From Amycolatopsis antarctica (GTDB taxonomy: Bacteria > Actinomycetota > Actinomycetes > Mycobacteriales > Pseudonocardiaceae), in the NCBI RefSeq assembly GCF_002262875.1, contig NZ_NKYE01000013.1, forward strand, positions 1-64,000: DNA of 64,000 nt, given 5' to 3'. The first letter of the stretch is position 1. Each line of letters opens with the position of its first letter. Both the position numbers and the translations under genes were made by a program. Positions 1-7,578 of the stretch are shown here, one piece after another. Below the pieces are notes generated by a model. The model worked only from the letters and a program-made list of their open reading frames with translations, had not been told where the DNA came from and did no database searches.

Positions 1-388
1 GACCCCGCACCCGCTTCCCCGCGTCGTAACCGATTGCCTCGCCACCCTCGCAACTCCTCACCGACTGGGAATCCAGCACCGCAGCCGAGGGCTGCGGGTC
101 ACGCCCGTCCACCGCCCGAACCCGATCACGCAAGGTGTCGTGCACCCGCCGCCACGAACCATCCAACGTCCACTCACGAAACCACCGGTACGCCACACTC
201 CACGGAACCAAATCACGCGGCACCATCCGCCACGCACACCCACTGACCAGCACATACAAAATGGTGTCCACCACCAGCCGCCGATCATGCACCCTCGGTC
301 GACCACCCAATCGCCGATGCACCACCGGCAACAACGGCTCGATCACCAACCACTGCACATCAGTCAACGACGAGGCATACACAGGCAC
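1..388 (-). CDS. IS5-family-like transposase, N-terminal part, cut by window edge
   Basis: Reading the minus strand from a GTG at 388 gives an uninterrupted frame of about 129 codons to the left edge. It begins MPVYASSLTDVQWLVIEPLL and continues with GGRPRVHDRRLVVDTILYVL, SGCAWRMVPRDL and YRWFREWTLDG. This is the classic N-terminal region of IS5-group DDE transposases. The first catalytic aspartate is probably D106 in AVLDSQSV, followed by the family motif YDAGKRVRG near residue 121. The enzyme would cut and join IS ends. No frameshift is seen, so it may be intact beyond the window. The terminal inverted repeat should lie between 389 and about 500, but one end alone does not define it. Confidence 0.8.
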   Translation of the reverse strand, partial: MPVYASSLTDVQWLVIEPLLPVVHRRLGGRPRVHDRRLVVDTILYVLVSGCAWRMVPRDLVPWSVAYRWFREWTLDGSWRRVHDTLRDRVRAVDGRDPQPSAAVLDSQSVRSCEGGEAIGYDAGKRVRG

Positions 389-571
389 ACAGCTACACCG
401 ACACACCCACAAAGATGACCACAAACCACCCAACAAAGATCAACTACCACACCCGCACCCACCAACAGAGCCGGGTTTCACCACACCCTCTGAGGCGCGG
501 ACGGCAGCGTGGTGGTCGCTTTCGGTTTTTTCGTTTAAGCTGATGAGGCTTCGACGGAAAGGGGACACACC

Positions 572-1048
572 ATGACCACCACGCTGCGGCACACTGTGCT
601 GCCGCCCAGCGAAGTGGGTGACAACGCCCAGGTCGCGGCTCTGGCAGACCTGCTCGCGTCCACCGGGCAGACCGGCCACGCCAAACTGATCGGTCCGGAT
701 GGTGCGGAGGTCGAGCTGCCCGCGGAGCTTTACCGGCTGATCCGGGAGGTGGCCGAGGCGCTCGCGCAGGGCAAGGGCGTCACCGTCGCTCCGCACGACG
801 CGCTGCTGACCACCCAGGAAGCGGCGGATCTACTGGGCATCTCCCGTCCTACGCTGGTCCGGCTGCTGACCGATGACGAGATTCCGTACGAACTACGTGG
901 TCGGCACCGTCGTGTACGGCTGGCTGACGTGGTCGACTATCTGGACCGGATGCGGGCCGACCGGCGTCGTGCGCTGAACGAGATGACCCGGCTCGCGCAC
1001 CAGGACGGGTCCGACGAGATAGTGATCGAAGACCTCCAGACTCGATAG
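572..1048 (+). CDS. HTH (excisionase-type) antitoxin of a PIN toxin pair
   Basis: 158 aa. The C-terminal half (about residues 79-124) is an excisionase/MerR-like winged helix: TTQEAADLLGISRPTLVRLL, then a positively charged GRHRRVRLADVVDYLDRM. Such proteins bind DNA at their own promoter and neutralise the ribonuclease encoded next door. The N-terminal 75 residues have no recognised domain and may form the toxin-binding part. The start ATG follows GGAAAGGGGAC. The stop is 3 nt before the toxin start, so the two are cotranscribed and probably translationally coupled. The antitoxin-first order is typical of type II systems. The role is inferred from the family and the neighbour. Confidence 0.8.
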   Translation: MTTTLRHTVLPPSEVGDNAQVAALADLLASTGQTGHAKLIGPDGAEVELPAELYRLIREVAEALAQGKGVTVAPHDALLTTQEAADLLGISRPTLVRLLTDDEIPYELRGRHRRVRLADVVDYLDRMRADRRRALNEMTRLAHQDGSDEIVIEDLQTR

Positions 1049-1051
1049 CCC

Positions 1052-1636
1052 GTGGCGTTTCCCGTATTGCTCGATGCCTGTGTGCTCGTGCCGATCTCGC
1101 TGGCCGATCTGCTGCTGCGACTGGCTGAGGCCGGTACGTATCGTCCGTTGTGGTCGGCGGAGGTGCTGGACGAGGTCGAACGCAATCTGCCCAAGCTCCG
1201 TGTCGACGCCGCACGTGCGCGGCACCGGGTGTCGGTCATGGCTGCCGTGTTCCCCGATGCCGAGGTGACTGGTCACGAGGACCTGATCGGCACGATGACC
1301 AACGACCCCAAGGATCGGCACGTGCTCGCCGCCGCCGTCCGGGGTGATGCCGCGATCATCGTGACGACGAATCTGCGGGACTTCCCGGCGGCCGCGTTGT
1401 CGCCCTACGACATCGACGCCGTTTCCCCGGACGGTTTCCTGCTCGATCAACTCGACCTGTACCCCGATACCACCCTGCGATGCATGGGCGATCTGGTGGC
1501 CGCGAAACAGAACCCGGCGGAGACCGTCGAGGACTGGCTCGCCCGGTTCGAACGAACCGCGCCGCGATTCGTCCATGAGGTCCGGCAACTTCGGCACGGT
1601 CACGATTTCCCGGTACCGGAACAGAAGTCCGGTTAG
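1052..1636 (+). CDS. PIN-domain toxin, predicted ribonuclease
   Basis: 194 aa from GTG 1052, 3 nt after the antitoxin stop. The PIN fold is visible: D8 in VLLDACVL, acidic residues in LDEVERN (about 40-45), NDPKDRHVLAAA (D85/D88) and TTNLRDF (N107, D110). These are the expected Mg-binding acids of a PIN endoribonuclease. It is longer than VapC toxins (about 130 aa); the extra C-terminal 70 residues include an AETVEDWLARFERTAPRF helix. This matches the longer PIN proteins found with excisionase-type HTH antitoxins in actinobacteria. It would cleave RNA in the cytoplasm when the antitoxin is lost. The RNA target cannot be read from sequence. Confidence 0.82.
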   Translation: MAFPVLLDACVLVPISLADLLLRLAEAGTYRPLWSAEVLDEVERNLPKLRVDAARARHRVSVMAAVFPDAEVTGHEDLIGTMTNDPKDRHVLAAAVRGDAAIIVTTNLRDFPAAALSPYDIDAVSPDGFLLDQLDLYPDTTLRCMGDLVAAKQNPAETVEDWLARFERTAPRFVHEVRQLRHGHDFPVPEQKSG

Positions 1637-1654
1637 TTCTCCTGCCAGGCGGAC

Positions 1655-3013
1655 TCAGCGCAGCAGGCAGAAGGCGGTGACGGCGGCGACCACCAGGACG
1701 GTGGGCAGGCCCAGTGGCAGTGAGGTCACCGCGACCAGTCCGGCCACCCCGGCGTCCGGCCCGCGCACCGCCTGCTTGACCAGCCGCCCGGGGACCGCGC
1801 CGAAACCGGTCTGCACGGCGTACATGTCGTGGTATGTGATCGGCGGGCGGGTGACCGTGCGCAGCACTGCCGCCGTCACCAGCGGGACCACCGCCACGCC
1901 GACGACGGGCAGCGAGGCACCGAGCAGCAGCGACACGGCCAGCACGATCGCCAGCCAGACACCCGCGAGCGCGGCGTACACCGCACCGTGCCAGAGCCGC
2001 AGTTCCAGATCCGACCAGCCGAGCCAGCGGCGCAGCCCCGGCGAGCGCCACACCTCGCCGAGCCCCGCCGCGCACGGTGCCAGCGCCAGGTAACCGCCGC
2101 AGGCGAGCAGCACCACGGCCGGGAGGGCGGGCAGCGCGGCGTGCACGAGCGCGACCGCGACGGCCAGTAGCGCCCCGGTCGCCAGGTACCGGCTCCGGCC
2201 GCGCACGCCGAGCCAGGCGAACCGGGCGCGCGTTGGGGAGCCGATCGGGACGACGCCGACCGCCCCGGACTCGGGCAGCATCATCAGCGGATCGAAGGCC
2301 ATCGCCACGGTCCGCACGACCCGCTGCCGCCAGCCGCCGACGAGGCCCTCCCGGCGGGCCAGCCGGGCGACCACCGGACGCCACGGCGAACCCGATCGCA
2401 CCAGCAGCGCCAGCCCGTAGCCACCGAGCAGCGCGCCGGCCGCGAGGAAGACGCCGGACGGTGGCGCGATCAGTCCCGACAGCACCGCGAACGCGGCCAG
2501 CACGAACGGTCCCGCCGTGTCGAGCGGTGTCCGGGGCAGGCGCGCGGTGGCGAGCATCAGCGTCGCGCAGCCGGCCAGCAACACCCCGCCGCTCACCCAC
2601 AGCTCGGCCGGTGCGCGATACACGGCGGCCACCAGCGCGCCCAGGTAGCCGACCCCGGCGACCCAGCCCGTCCACAGCGACCAGAGCCGCCCGCCGATCA
2701 CCCGCACCCGGTCGGCACCGCCGAAGTCGAACCAGGTCAGCTCGGCGGGATCGGCCCAGACGTAGGCGCGGCGCAGCAGCGAACGCCAGGCCAGCGCGCA
2801 ACCCAGCAGCAGCACCGGGACGACCAGCCTCGGGTCGCCCGGCGCGTCACCGAGCAGCGCGGAACGCCAGGCGTCCAGCCGGAAGAAGGCGGAGATCAGC
2901 AGGCCGCCGGTGAACAGGGCGACGAAGGTGGCCGAGTCGCCGGAGAAGATCCCGAGGAAGCGCGGCCTGCCGGGCAGCCGGACCGTGCGTACCGGCGCGT
3001 CCACCACGCTCAC
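1655..3013 (-). CDS. ABC transporter permease, multi-spanning membrane protein
   Basis: 452 aa from GTG 3013 (VSVVDAPVRTVRLPGRPRF). The open frame extends further upstream but only as antisense to the ATPase gene, so this start, overlapping the ATPase stop by 4 nt (GTGA), is preferred. The protein is very hydrophobic, with about ten predicted membrane segments, for example FVALFTGGLLISAFF, LVAVTSLPLGLPTVLVVAAV and LATGALLAVAVALVHAALPA. There is no substrate-binding protein gene nearby, and permease plus ATPase alone suggests an ABC-2-like exporter. Substrate unknown. Overlap with the ATPase gene implies a single operon, ATPase first. Confidence 0.75.
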   Translation of the reverse strand: MSVVDAPVRTVRLPGRPRFLGIFSGDSATFVALFTGGLLISAFFRLDAWRSALLGDAPGDPRLVVPVLLLGCALAWRSLLRRAYVWADPAELTWFDFGGADRVRVIGGRLWSLWTGWVAGVGYLGALVAAVYRAPAELWVSGGVLLAGCATLMLATARLPRTPLDTAGPFVLAAFAVLSGLIAPPSGVFLAAGALLGGYGLALLVRSGSPWRPVVARLARREGLVGGWRQRVVRTVAMAFDPLMMLPESGAVGVVPIGSPTRARFAWLGVRGRSRYLATGALLAVAVALVHAALPALPAVVLLACGGYLALAPCAAGLGEVWRSPGLRRWLGWSDLELRLWHGAVYAALAGVWLAIVLAVSLLLGASLPVVGVAVVPLVTAAVLRTVTRPPITYHDMYAVQTGFGAVPGRLVKQAVRGPDAGVAGLVAVTSLPLGLPTVLVVAAVTAFCLLR

Positions 3014-3663
3014 GCGCCCTGCTCCTCGTGCTCGGGAAGTTCGGCGTCCTCGGGCAGTTCGGCGAGTTCCAGCACGGCGTCGGCGACGTCGAGCAGCGGC
3101 GGATGGTGCGTGGCCAGTACGACGGCGGCCCCGGCGCCGGTGGCCCGCGCGACGACGGAGGTGATCCACTCCTTGCCCGCGACGTCCAGTGCGCGTTCGG
3201 GCTCGTCCAGCAGCAGCACGTCGAAGGGCCGCGAGGTGGCCCCGACCAGCAGCAGTCTGCGTCGTTGCCCCGCGGACAGCCCTCCGGCGGAGACCTCGGA
3301 CCGCGCCCCGAGGCCCGCGTCGTCGAGCACCGCGTCGATGTCCGGTATCCGGTGGCCGAACGAGGCGGCCAGCAGTTCGACGTGCTGGGCGGGGGTGAAC
3401 TGGGCGAAGAAGTCGGAGTCGTCGAGCAGGGCCGAGACCGTGCGCCGGAAGTCGCGGTCCCGTTCGTCCGGCTGCCTGCCGCCGACGGTCACCATTCCCT
3501 CGGCGGGCTCCTGCATCCCGTACAGGCAGCGCAGGATCGTCGACTTCCCGGTGCCGTTCGGCCCGGTGACGACCAGGCACGATCCCGGCGGAACCTCCAG
3601 GTCGAGTTCGCGGAACAGCCAGTGCCGCCCGGCACGCACGCCGAGCCCCCTCGCGGTGATCAC
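3010..3663 (-). CDS. ABC transporter ATP-binding protein
   Basis: 217 aa. All ABC motifs are present: Walker A GPNGTGKST (about 34-42), signature LSAGQRRRL (130-138), Walker B VLLLDEP (150-156) with the following Glu, and the H-loop LATHH (about 184-188). The acidic tail LAELPEDAELPEHEEQ is low in complexity. It hydrolyses ATP to drive the permease encoded immediately downstream, with a 4-nt overlap. The short length and lack of extra domains fit an exporter NBD. Substrate not predictable. Confidence 0.9.
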   Translation of the reverse strand: MITARGLGVRAGRHWLFRELDLEVPPGSCLVVTGPNGTGKSTILRCLYGMQEPAEGMVTVGGRQPDERDRDFRRTVSALLDDSDFFAQFTPAQHVELLAASFGHRIPDIDAVLDDAGLGARSEVSAGGLSAGQRRRLLLVGATSRPFDVLLLDEPERALDVAGKEWITSVVARATGAGAAVVLATHHPPLLDVADAVLELAELPEDAELPEHEEQGA

Positions 3664-3714
3664 CGCGCCGAGGGTACCGAGAAACGGCGGCCGGGGTCGT
3701 CCGGTGCGCGGCGG

Positions 3715-3906
3715 TCAGCCCCGCGTGGTGGCCAGTAGTGCGGTGAAAGCCTTGCGGGAGAAGACGAGCGCGCCGCCGTCGCGGTCCTTGGTGTCGCGGA
3801 TGCCGACCACCGGTTCGGCGCCGAAGCCGACCTCGACGCAGTTGCTGCTGTTGCCGCTGTAGCTGGACTTCCGCCAGGCGAAGGGGAACGGGTCGGCGGT
3901 CGTCAC
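3715..3906 (-). CDS. DUF397 small protein, copy 1
   Basis: 63 aa from GTG 3906. It has the DUF397 pattern: FAWRKSSYSGNSSNCVEVG near the N terminus, VVGIRDTKDRDGG in the middle and LVFSRKAFTALL at the end. DUF397 proteins are short actinobacterial partners of XRE/DUF5753 regulators, as in BldB/WhiJ-type loci and Scr-type toxin-antitoxin-like pairs. The 3' two thirds are almost identical in DNA to the second DUF397 gene just upstream, which indicates recent duplication or gene conversion. Probably expressed with the regulator at 4278-5123. Biochemical role unknown. Confidence 0.85.
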   Translation of the reverse strand: MTTADPFPFAWRKSSYSGNSSNCVEVGFGAEPVVGIRDTKDRDGGALVFSRKAFTALLATTRG

Positions 3907-4017
3907 GGTGGGGCCTCCGGGGGTCGCGGCGAGCTGGCGCTGTCAGGTTAGAACGCCGGCACGCCGCGCGGAGACCTTCGGCGGGCAGGACCACCCGCCT
4001 GCCGTACGCGGGCAGGG

Positions 4018-4263
4018 TCAGCGGGCGGTGTGCAGCAGCGCGGTGAAAGCCTTGCGGGAGAAGACGAGTGCGCCGCCGTCGCGGTCCTTGGTGTCGCGGA
4101 TACCGACCACCGGCTCGGCGGCGAAGCCGACCTCCACGCAGTTGGTCTCGTTGCCGCTGTGGCTGGACTTGCGCCAGGCGAAGCCGATCTCCACGCATTG
4201 CGACTGGTTGCCGCTGTAGCTGGACTTCCGCCAGGCGAACGGGAGCGGGTCGGCGGTCGTCAC
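4018..4263 (-). CDS. DUF397 small protein, copy 2, with duplicated N-terminal motif
   Basis: 81 aa from GTG 4263. The first motif occurs twice in tandem: FAWRKSSYSGNQSQCVEIG, then at once FAWRKSSHSGNETNCVEVG, then the usual IRDTKDRDGG and LVFSRKAFTALL. Single-motif DUF397 proteins are about 60-65 aa, so this looks like an in-frame internal duplication of about 19 codons. A gap of 14 nt separates it from the XRE regulator stop, so the three genes (regulator, copy 2, copy 1) form one transcript. Whether the doubled motif changes partner binding is unknown. Confidence 0.85.
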   Translation of the reverse strand: MTTADPLPFAWRKSSYSGNQSQCVEIGFAWRKSSHSGNETNCVEVGFAAEPVVGIRDTKDRDGGALVFSRKAFTALLHTAR

Positions 4264-4277
4264 GGTGGGGCCTCCGG

Positions 4278-5123
4278 CTATCTCGTCTCGGTGATCACCT
4301 GCTTGACCAGCGCCACGGACTCGTCCTCGTCCAGGACCTCGCCGCGCACGCTGTCGAGCAGCAGCGTATACCCGCGTACCTCGGTCTTCTCGTGCACGTA
4401 GTCCGCGCCGTAGAGCGATTCCACATAGACGATCTCCCGGCCGCTGGGCAGGCCGAGCAGATCGAACTTGCCGAAGGTTGTCGCCCGAATGCCGTGCCGC
4501 GTCGGCAGAATCTGCCAGGTGATGCTGGGCAACTCGGCCAGTTCCAGCAGGTGTTCGAGCTGGCCGCGCATCACTCGTTCGTCCCCGGCGATCCGGCGCA
4601 GCACCGATTCCTCGATCACCGCGTGCACCTTCAACGGCTCGACCTCCCGCAGTCGCCGCTGCCGTTCCATCCGCAGTTCCACCACCAGGTCCTGTTGATC
4701 CAGCGGCACCCGGTGGCTCACCCCGGTCACCGCCATCGCATAGGACTCGGTCTGGAACAGCGCCGACATCAGCAACGGCTCGTAGGTCAGCACTCGTTCC
4801 GCCATGCCCTCCAGACCAATGAAGGTGGCGAAACTGTCCGAGACGACCTTGTTCCACGGTTCCCACCAGGGCGGACCGTCCTCGTACTCGGCCAGCGCGG
4901 CCACCCGCGCGAGCTCCGAGTCGGGTGCGCCGTAGAAGCCGAGCAGGTCGGTGACCTCGCCGGGCTTCTGGCCGTACCGGCCGGTCTCCATGTGGATGAT
5001 CTTGCTGTGGTTGCTGCCGATCACCTCGGCCGCGGCCTTGGCCGTCTTGTGCGCGCGATTGCGGTAGTGCCGTAACTCCACGCCCACCAGCCAGCGCGCC
5101 GCCGCCGGATCATTGCGCACCAT
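4278..5123 (-). CDS. XRE-family regulator with DUF5753 (Scr1/WhiJ-like)
   Basis: 281 aa. An N-terminal helix-turn-helix (about 10-65) includes ELRHYRNRAHKTAKAAAEVIGSNHSKI, with the start of the third helix shifted from the usual SQ to NH. The remaining 200 residues match DUF5753: LEGMAERVLTYEPLLMSALFQT, QDLVVELRMERQRRL, VIEESVLRRIAG, TWQILPTRHG and the late FDLLGLPSGREIVYVES. In Streptomyces such proteins act with DUF397 partners in developmental or toxin-antitoxin-like control. Divergent from the gene at 5219, with two palindromes between them that are candidate operators. Confidence 0.88.
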   Translation of the reverse strand: MVRNDPAAARWLVGVELRHYRNRAHKTAKAAAEVIGSNHSKIIHMETGRYGQKPGEVTDLLGFYGAPDSELARVAALAEYEDGPPWWEPWNKVVSDSFATFIGLEGMAERVLTYEPLLMSALFQTESYAMAVTGVSHRVPLDQQDLVVELRMERQRRLREVEPLKVHAVIEESVLRRIAGDERVMRGQLEHLLELAELPSITWQILPTRHGIRATTFGKFDLLGLPSGREIVYVESLYGADYVHEKTEVRGYTLLLDSVRGEVLDEDESVALVKQVITETR

Positions 5124-5186
5124 GCGCCCACCTCCCAGGCGAAACAGCCTGCCGTATCGACTGCCCGCACACCATCACACTTTCGG

Positions 5187-5211
5187 TGTATTCATACATC
5201 TAACATGTTAG
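5187..5211. promoter_or_regulatory. Two adjacent palindromes between divergent genes
   Basis: TGTAT-TC-ATACA occupies 5187-5198 (5-nt perfect arms, 2-nt centre), and the perfect 12-bp palindrome CTAACATGTTAG occupies 5200-5211. They lie between the XRE/DUF5753 regulator (start 5123, minus) and the small gene at 5219/5228 (plus). The position and AT-rich symmetry in GC-rich DNA suggest an autoregulatory operator for the XRE protein. Function inferred. Confidence 0.5.
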
Positions 5212-5227
5212 GCGTAGCGTGCTGCTC

Positions 5228-5515
5228 ATGAAGTCGGGGAGTTTTGCCAACGCCACACGAGCACGTACGACGGACCTGGCCGCGCAGGCGCGACCACGAC
5301 CGTTCCTGCTCTACGAGTTCGACGAGGAGGAGTTGCCCGCCAAGGTGCACGCCTGGGGAATCGAATACCGCGACGAGCGGGGCACCACCCGCGCCTTCGC
5401 CTGCGCCACCAGCGGCACCACCAGCGGCCACTTCACCTCGGCCGAGGACGCGCTGTTCGTCTTCGGCTTCGGGCACGATCTCGACCTCGCCTACCTCGAC
5501 CAGCTCACCGGCTGA
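5228..5515 (+). CDS. Small acidic protein of unknown function, divergent from the XRE/DUF397 locus
   Basis: 95 aa from ATG 5228 (a GTG at 5219 would add three residues). It reads MKSGSFANATRARTTDLAAQ, then FLLYEFDEEELPAKVHAW, EYRDERGTTRAFACAT and DALFVFGFGHDLDLAYLDQL. No known domain is recognised. The acidic, aromatic composition and clean codon use support a real gene. It faces away from the XRE regulator across a 100-bp gap with two palindromes, so it may be a regulated target or third component of that locus. It ends 14 nt before the 3' end of the convergent LLM gene. Confidence 0.6.
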   Translation: MKSGSFANATRARTTDLAAQARPRPFLLYEFDEEELPAKVHAWGIEYRDERGTTRAFACATSGTTSGHFTSAEDALFVFGFGHDLDLAYLDQLTG

Positions 5516-5529
5516 CCGCGCCGCGAGCG

Positions 5530-6405
5530 TCAGCGCAACAGCTCGATCACCGGGGCGAAGGCGGCCATGCTGTCCTCCAGCACGGTGACGTAGCTGAAAC
5601 CGAACCGCTCCCGATTCGCCCGCACCTGCCCGGCGATCTGCTCGGGCGTGCCGATCAACAGCGTCGGCAGGTCGAGTACCTGCTTGGCGGTCAGGTCACC
5701 GAGCTGGGCCGCCAGCCCCGCGGCCTCGGCCGTCCGGTCGGCGGTCGGCACCACCCGCTGCACCAGCACGTTCAGCTCCGCGTCCCGCCCGGCGAGGGCT
5801 GTACGGGCGAAATCCACCCGCTCGGCCACCGAACCGGCGTCGGCGAGGCGCAGCGGCGCGCCGTCCGGGCCGGGTGCGACGCCGGTGAAGCCGACGACGT
5901 CCGCGGTACGGGCGGCCAGGCGCAGCATCCGGTCGCCGCGTCCGCCGAGCAGCAGCGGCGGACCCTCCGGCCGGACCGGACGCGGCTGGTGCGACTCGTC
6001 GGCGAAAAGCTCGCGCAGCCGGGCGACCGTGCGTTCGAGGTGATCGACCCGCTCACCCGCGCCCGGCCACGGGATGCCCGCCGTCTCGAACTCCTCCCGT
6101 ACGTAGCCCGCGCCGAGCCCGATCTCCGTCCGCCCGCCGGTGAACTGGTCGGTCCCGGTGATCTCGCGGGCGAGCAGCGTCGGGTTGTAGAAGGCCGCGT
6201 TCAGCACGAAGGTGCCCACCCGGACGTGCTCGGTGGCCTCCGCGGCGAGCACCATCGCCGGAAACGGAGGCGGCATGCCGAGATGATCCGCGACGGTGAC
6301 AACGTCATAGCCCATCGACTCCGCGAGCCGGCACTTGGCGACCCACTCGTCCCGCGCCGCGGACGCGACCATGTTGACACCGAAGCGAAACGCCCGTTCC
6401 GTCAT
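5530..6405 (-). CDS. LLM-class F420-type oxidoreductase, copy 1
   Basis: 291 aa luciferase-like (alpha/beta barrel) protein: FRFGVNMVASAARDEWVAKC at the start, GYDVVTVADHLGMPPPFPAM (family substrate/cofactor loop), EHVRVGTFVLNAAFYNP, REITGTDQFTGGRTEIGLGAGYVREEF, GPPLLLGGRGDRMLRLAA and LIGTPEQIAGQVRANRERFGFSYVTV. This set is typical of the actinobacterial TIGR03621-type LLM group, usually assigned cofactor F420. It is paralogous to 7504-8403, with a low-GC islet between. Substrate unknown. Confidence 0.85.
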   Translation of the reverse strand: MTERAFRFGVNMVASAARDEWVAKCRLAESMGYDVVTVADHLGMPPPFPAMVLAAEATEHVRVGTFVLNAAFYNPTLLAREITGTDQFTGGRTEIGLGAGYVREEFETAGIPWPGAGERVDHLERTVARLRELFADESHQPRPVRPEGPPLLLGGRGDRMLRLAARTADVVGFTGVAPGPDGAPLRLADAGSVAERVDFARTALAGRDAELNVLVQRVVPTADRTAEAAGLAAQLGDLTAKQVLDLPTLLIGTPEQIAGQVRANRERFGFSYVTVLEDSMAAFAPVIELLR

Positions 6406-6417
6406 GCGGGCACGCTA

Positions 6418-6504
6418 CCGCCGGGAACGTGTCAGGGGTGCAGGAGTTCGATCACCGGGCGAACTCGTCCAGCGAGGACTCCAGCACGGTGATGTAGCTG
6501 AAGC
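6418..6504. repeat. Direct repeat copy A, broken 3' end of an LLM gene
   Basis: About 87 bp closely matching 7492-7578. Copy A has a 1-nt deletion (ACCGGGCG versus ACCGGAGCG) relative to the intact LLM gene copy. It corresponds to the last ~25 codons and stop of the gene at 7504-8403, followed by conserved downstream sequence. Matching stops abruptly at about 6504, exactly at the stop codon of the islet ORF. It can be read as a gene remnant or an attachment-site-like duplication. Confidence 0.85.
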
Positions 6505-6902
6505 TAGATCCAGGTCGTCCCGCTCCTGTCAGGTCGCGGGATCTCAGGTGAATCCGCGGCGACAAGGCGCTCCTCGAAACTCTGCCAAACGATATCCGCC
6601 CAGAATTCTGGGGGACCGTTCTGTTCCGTGGAATACTTCCGCATCGGCGGCTCCTCGGTGTTCTTTGCCGGAAATCGGAAGCCGAACTTGTAGTTCGGAT
6701 ACAAGTCGGGCAGCTCGAACAGTATGCAGACAGTACTCTCGTGCAGGTCTTCTCGGCGGTCCAGAACTATGTCTGATACCAGCACCCTCGGGCTGGCGTC
6801 GTAAAAAGTTCGGTCAACCTCTCCATGTTGATTTCTGAGTCGGACCACCACTCTGTTCAGGTATTCGATCGGCATTATTCCGGCCCATTCCGGATAAGTC
6901 AC
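6504..6902 (-). CDS. Unknown protein in low-GC islet, downstream gene of a pair
   Basis: 132 aa from GTG 6902, which overlaps the upstream gene's stop by 4 nt (GTGA). Sequence includes MPIEYLNRVVVRLRNQHGEV, VLVSDIVLDRREDLHEST, CILFELPDLYPNYKFGFRF and EFWADIVWQSFEERL. No family is recognised. The regular beta-rich pattern, the coupled start and the use of A/T-ending codons unlike its neighbours all suggest a real, recently acquired gene. The TAG stop abuts the truncated LLM repeat at 6504. Cytoplasmic; no signal or membrane segment. A polymorphic-toxin immunity or accessory role is possible but unsupported. Confidence 0.6.
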   Translation of the reverse strand: MTYPEWAGIMPIEYLNRVVVRLRNQHGEVDRTFYDASPRVLVSDIVLDRREDLHESTVCILFELPDLYPNYKFGFRFPAKNTEEPPMRKYSTEQNGPPEFWADIVWQSFEERLVAADSPEIPRPDRSGTTWI

Positions 6903-7123
6903 AGTGAGGTGTTCCTAATCATATCGCGGAATAACTTCGGCAAGCTCAGAGGTGGGGCCCCGAGTGGATAGGCGTTGATAACCCCCATCTGTGCATCGTC
7001 GTCAAGCCAGCGTAGATCCAGGATTACGTGATATTTCTGGCCTCCGCCGTAGTAGTCCTCTACGGTGAAGCTCTCTCCGCTCTGATTCACGACCTTGCCA
7101 TAGTTGAGAACTGATGAAATCAT
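6899..7123 (-). CDS. Unknown small protein in low-GC islet, upstream gene of a pair
   Basis: 74 aa: MISSVLNYGKVVNQSGESFT, VEDYYGGGQKYHVILDLRWL, DDDAQMGVINAYPLGAPPLS. No recognised domain. It overlaps the next gene by GTGA. Its base composition is clearly lower in GC than the flanking 70 percent GC DNA. No strong ribosome-binding site is seen before ATG 7123, so the true start might lie elsewhere. Together with 6504-6902 it forms a two-gene cassette inserted between two LLM genes. Confidence 0.55.
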   Translation of the reverse strand: MISSVLNYGKVVNQSGESFTVEDYYGGGQKYHVILDLRWLDDDAQMGVINAYPLGAPPLSLPKLFRDMIRNTSL

Positions 7124-7491
7124 GGATGAGTCATCATGAATTTTGTATGCCCCAGGTGGAGCGTTTTTGGCACTTGTTTAAGCGAGCGCGGAACCCGAAT
7201 TAGCAAGAATCATTGATATTGCAAAAAACATCAATACAGGCGCAAGTAGAATTCGACGCACGATTCCCCCTTGGTAACCTTGCAAGCATCGTCAATCGTG
7301 ATTGTGGACCGTGGTTTCGCCGCCTGTCCAGCCCCCTGTCGGGGGACGCTTATTTCCTGGGTTGCCACGATGCCGGTCGAACTGCAACCCTATTGCCAGA
7401 CATGTTCTGCTGAATCTCCGTGCGGACGAGCACCGTGGCACGCGAACGCCGTCCACGTGGCGGCCGGTAATTCGGCGTGACCACGCGGTCC
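7124..7491. other. Low-GC islet spacer without a convincing gene
   Basis: About 370 bp of relatively AT-rich sequence upstream of the islet gene pair. Short frames exist on both strands, but none has plausible codon use or a ribosome-binding site. It probably holds the promoter of the islet genes (minus strand) and insertion debris. Confidence 0.5.
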
Positions 7492-7578
7492 GCCGGAAAC
7501 GCATCAGGGGTGCAGGAGTTCGATCACCGGAGCGAACTCGTCCAGCGAGGACTCCAGCACGGTGATGTAGCTGAAGCC
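7492..7578. repeat. Direct repeat copy B, overlapping the intact LLM 3' end
   Basis: Second copy of the ~87-bp direct repeat that bounds the islet. It contains the stop codon and last ~25 codons of the intact LLM gene at 7504-8403. Identity to copy A is near complete from CAGGGGTGCAGGAGTTCGAT through the end, apart from one indel. Confidence 0.85.

Noticed and set aside
135..575. 146-aa plus-strand frame at the left edge
   Set aside because: Opposite strand of the transposase, Thr/His/Arg-rich shadow.
3014..4198. Upstream extension of the ABC permease frame
   Set aside because: Reads through the ATPase and DUF397 genes in another frame and is arginine-rich; the GTGA overlap at 3010-3013 marks the real start.
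7213..7413. 66-aa plus-strand frame in the islet spacer
   Set aside because: No ribosome site, unlikely composition, no support.
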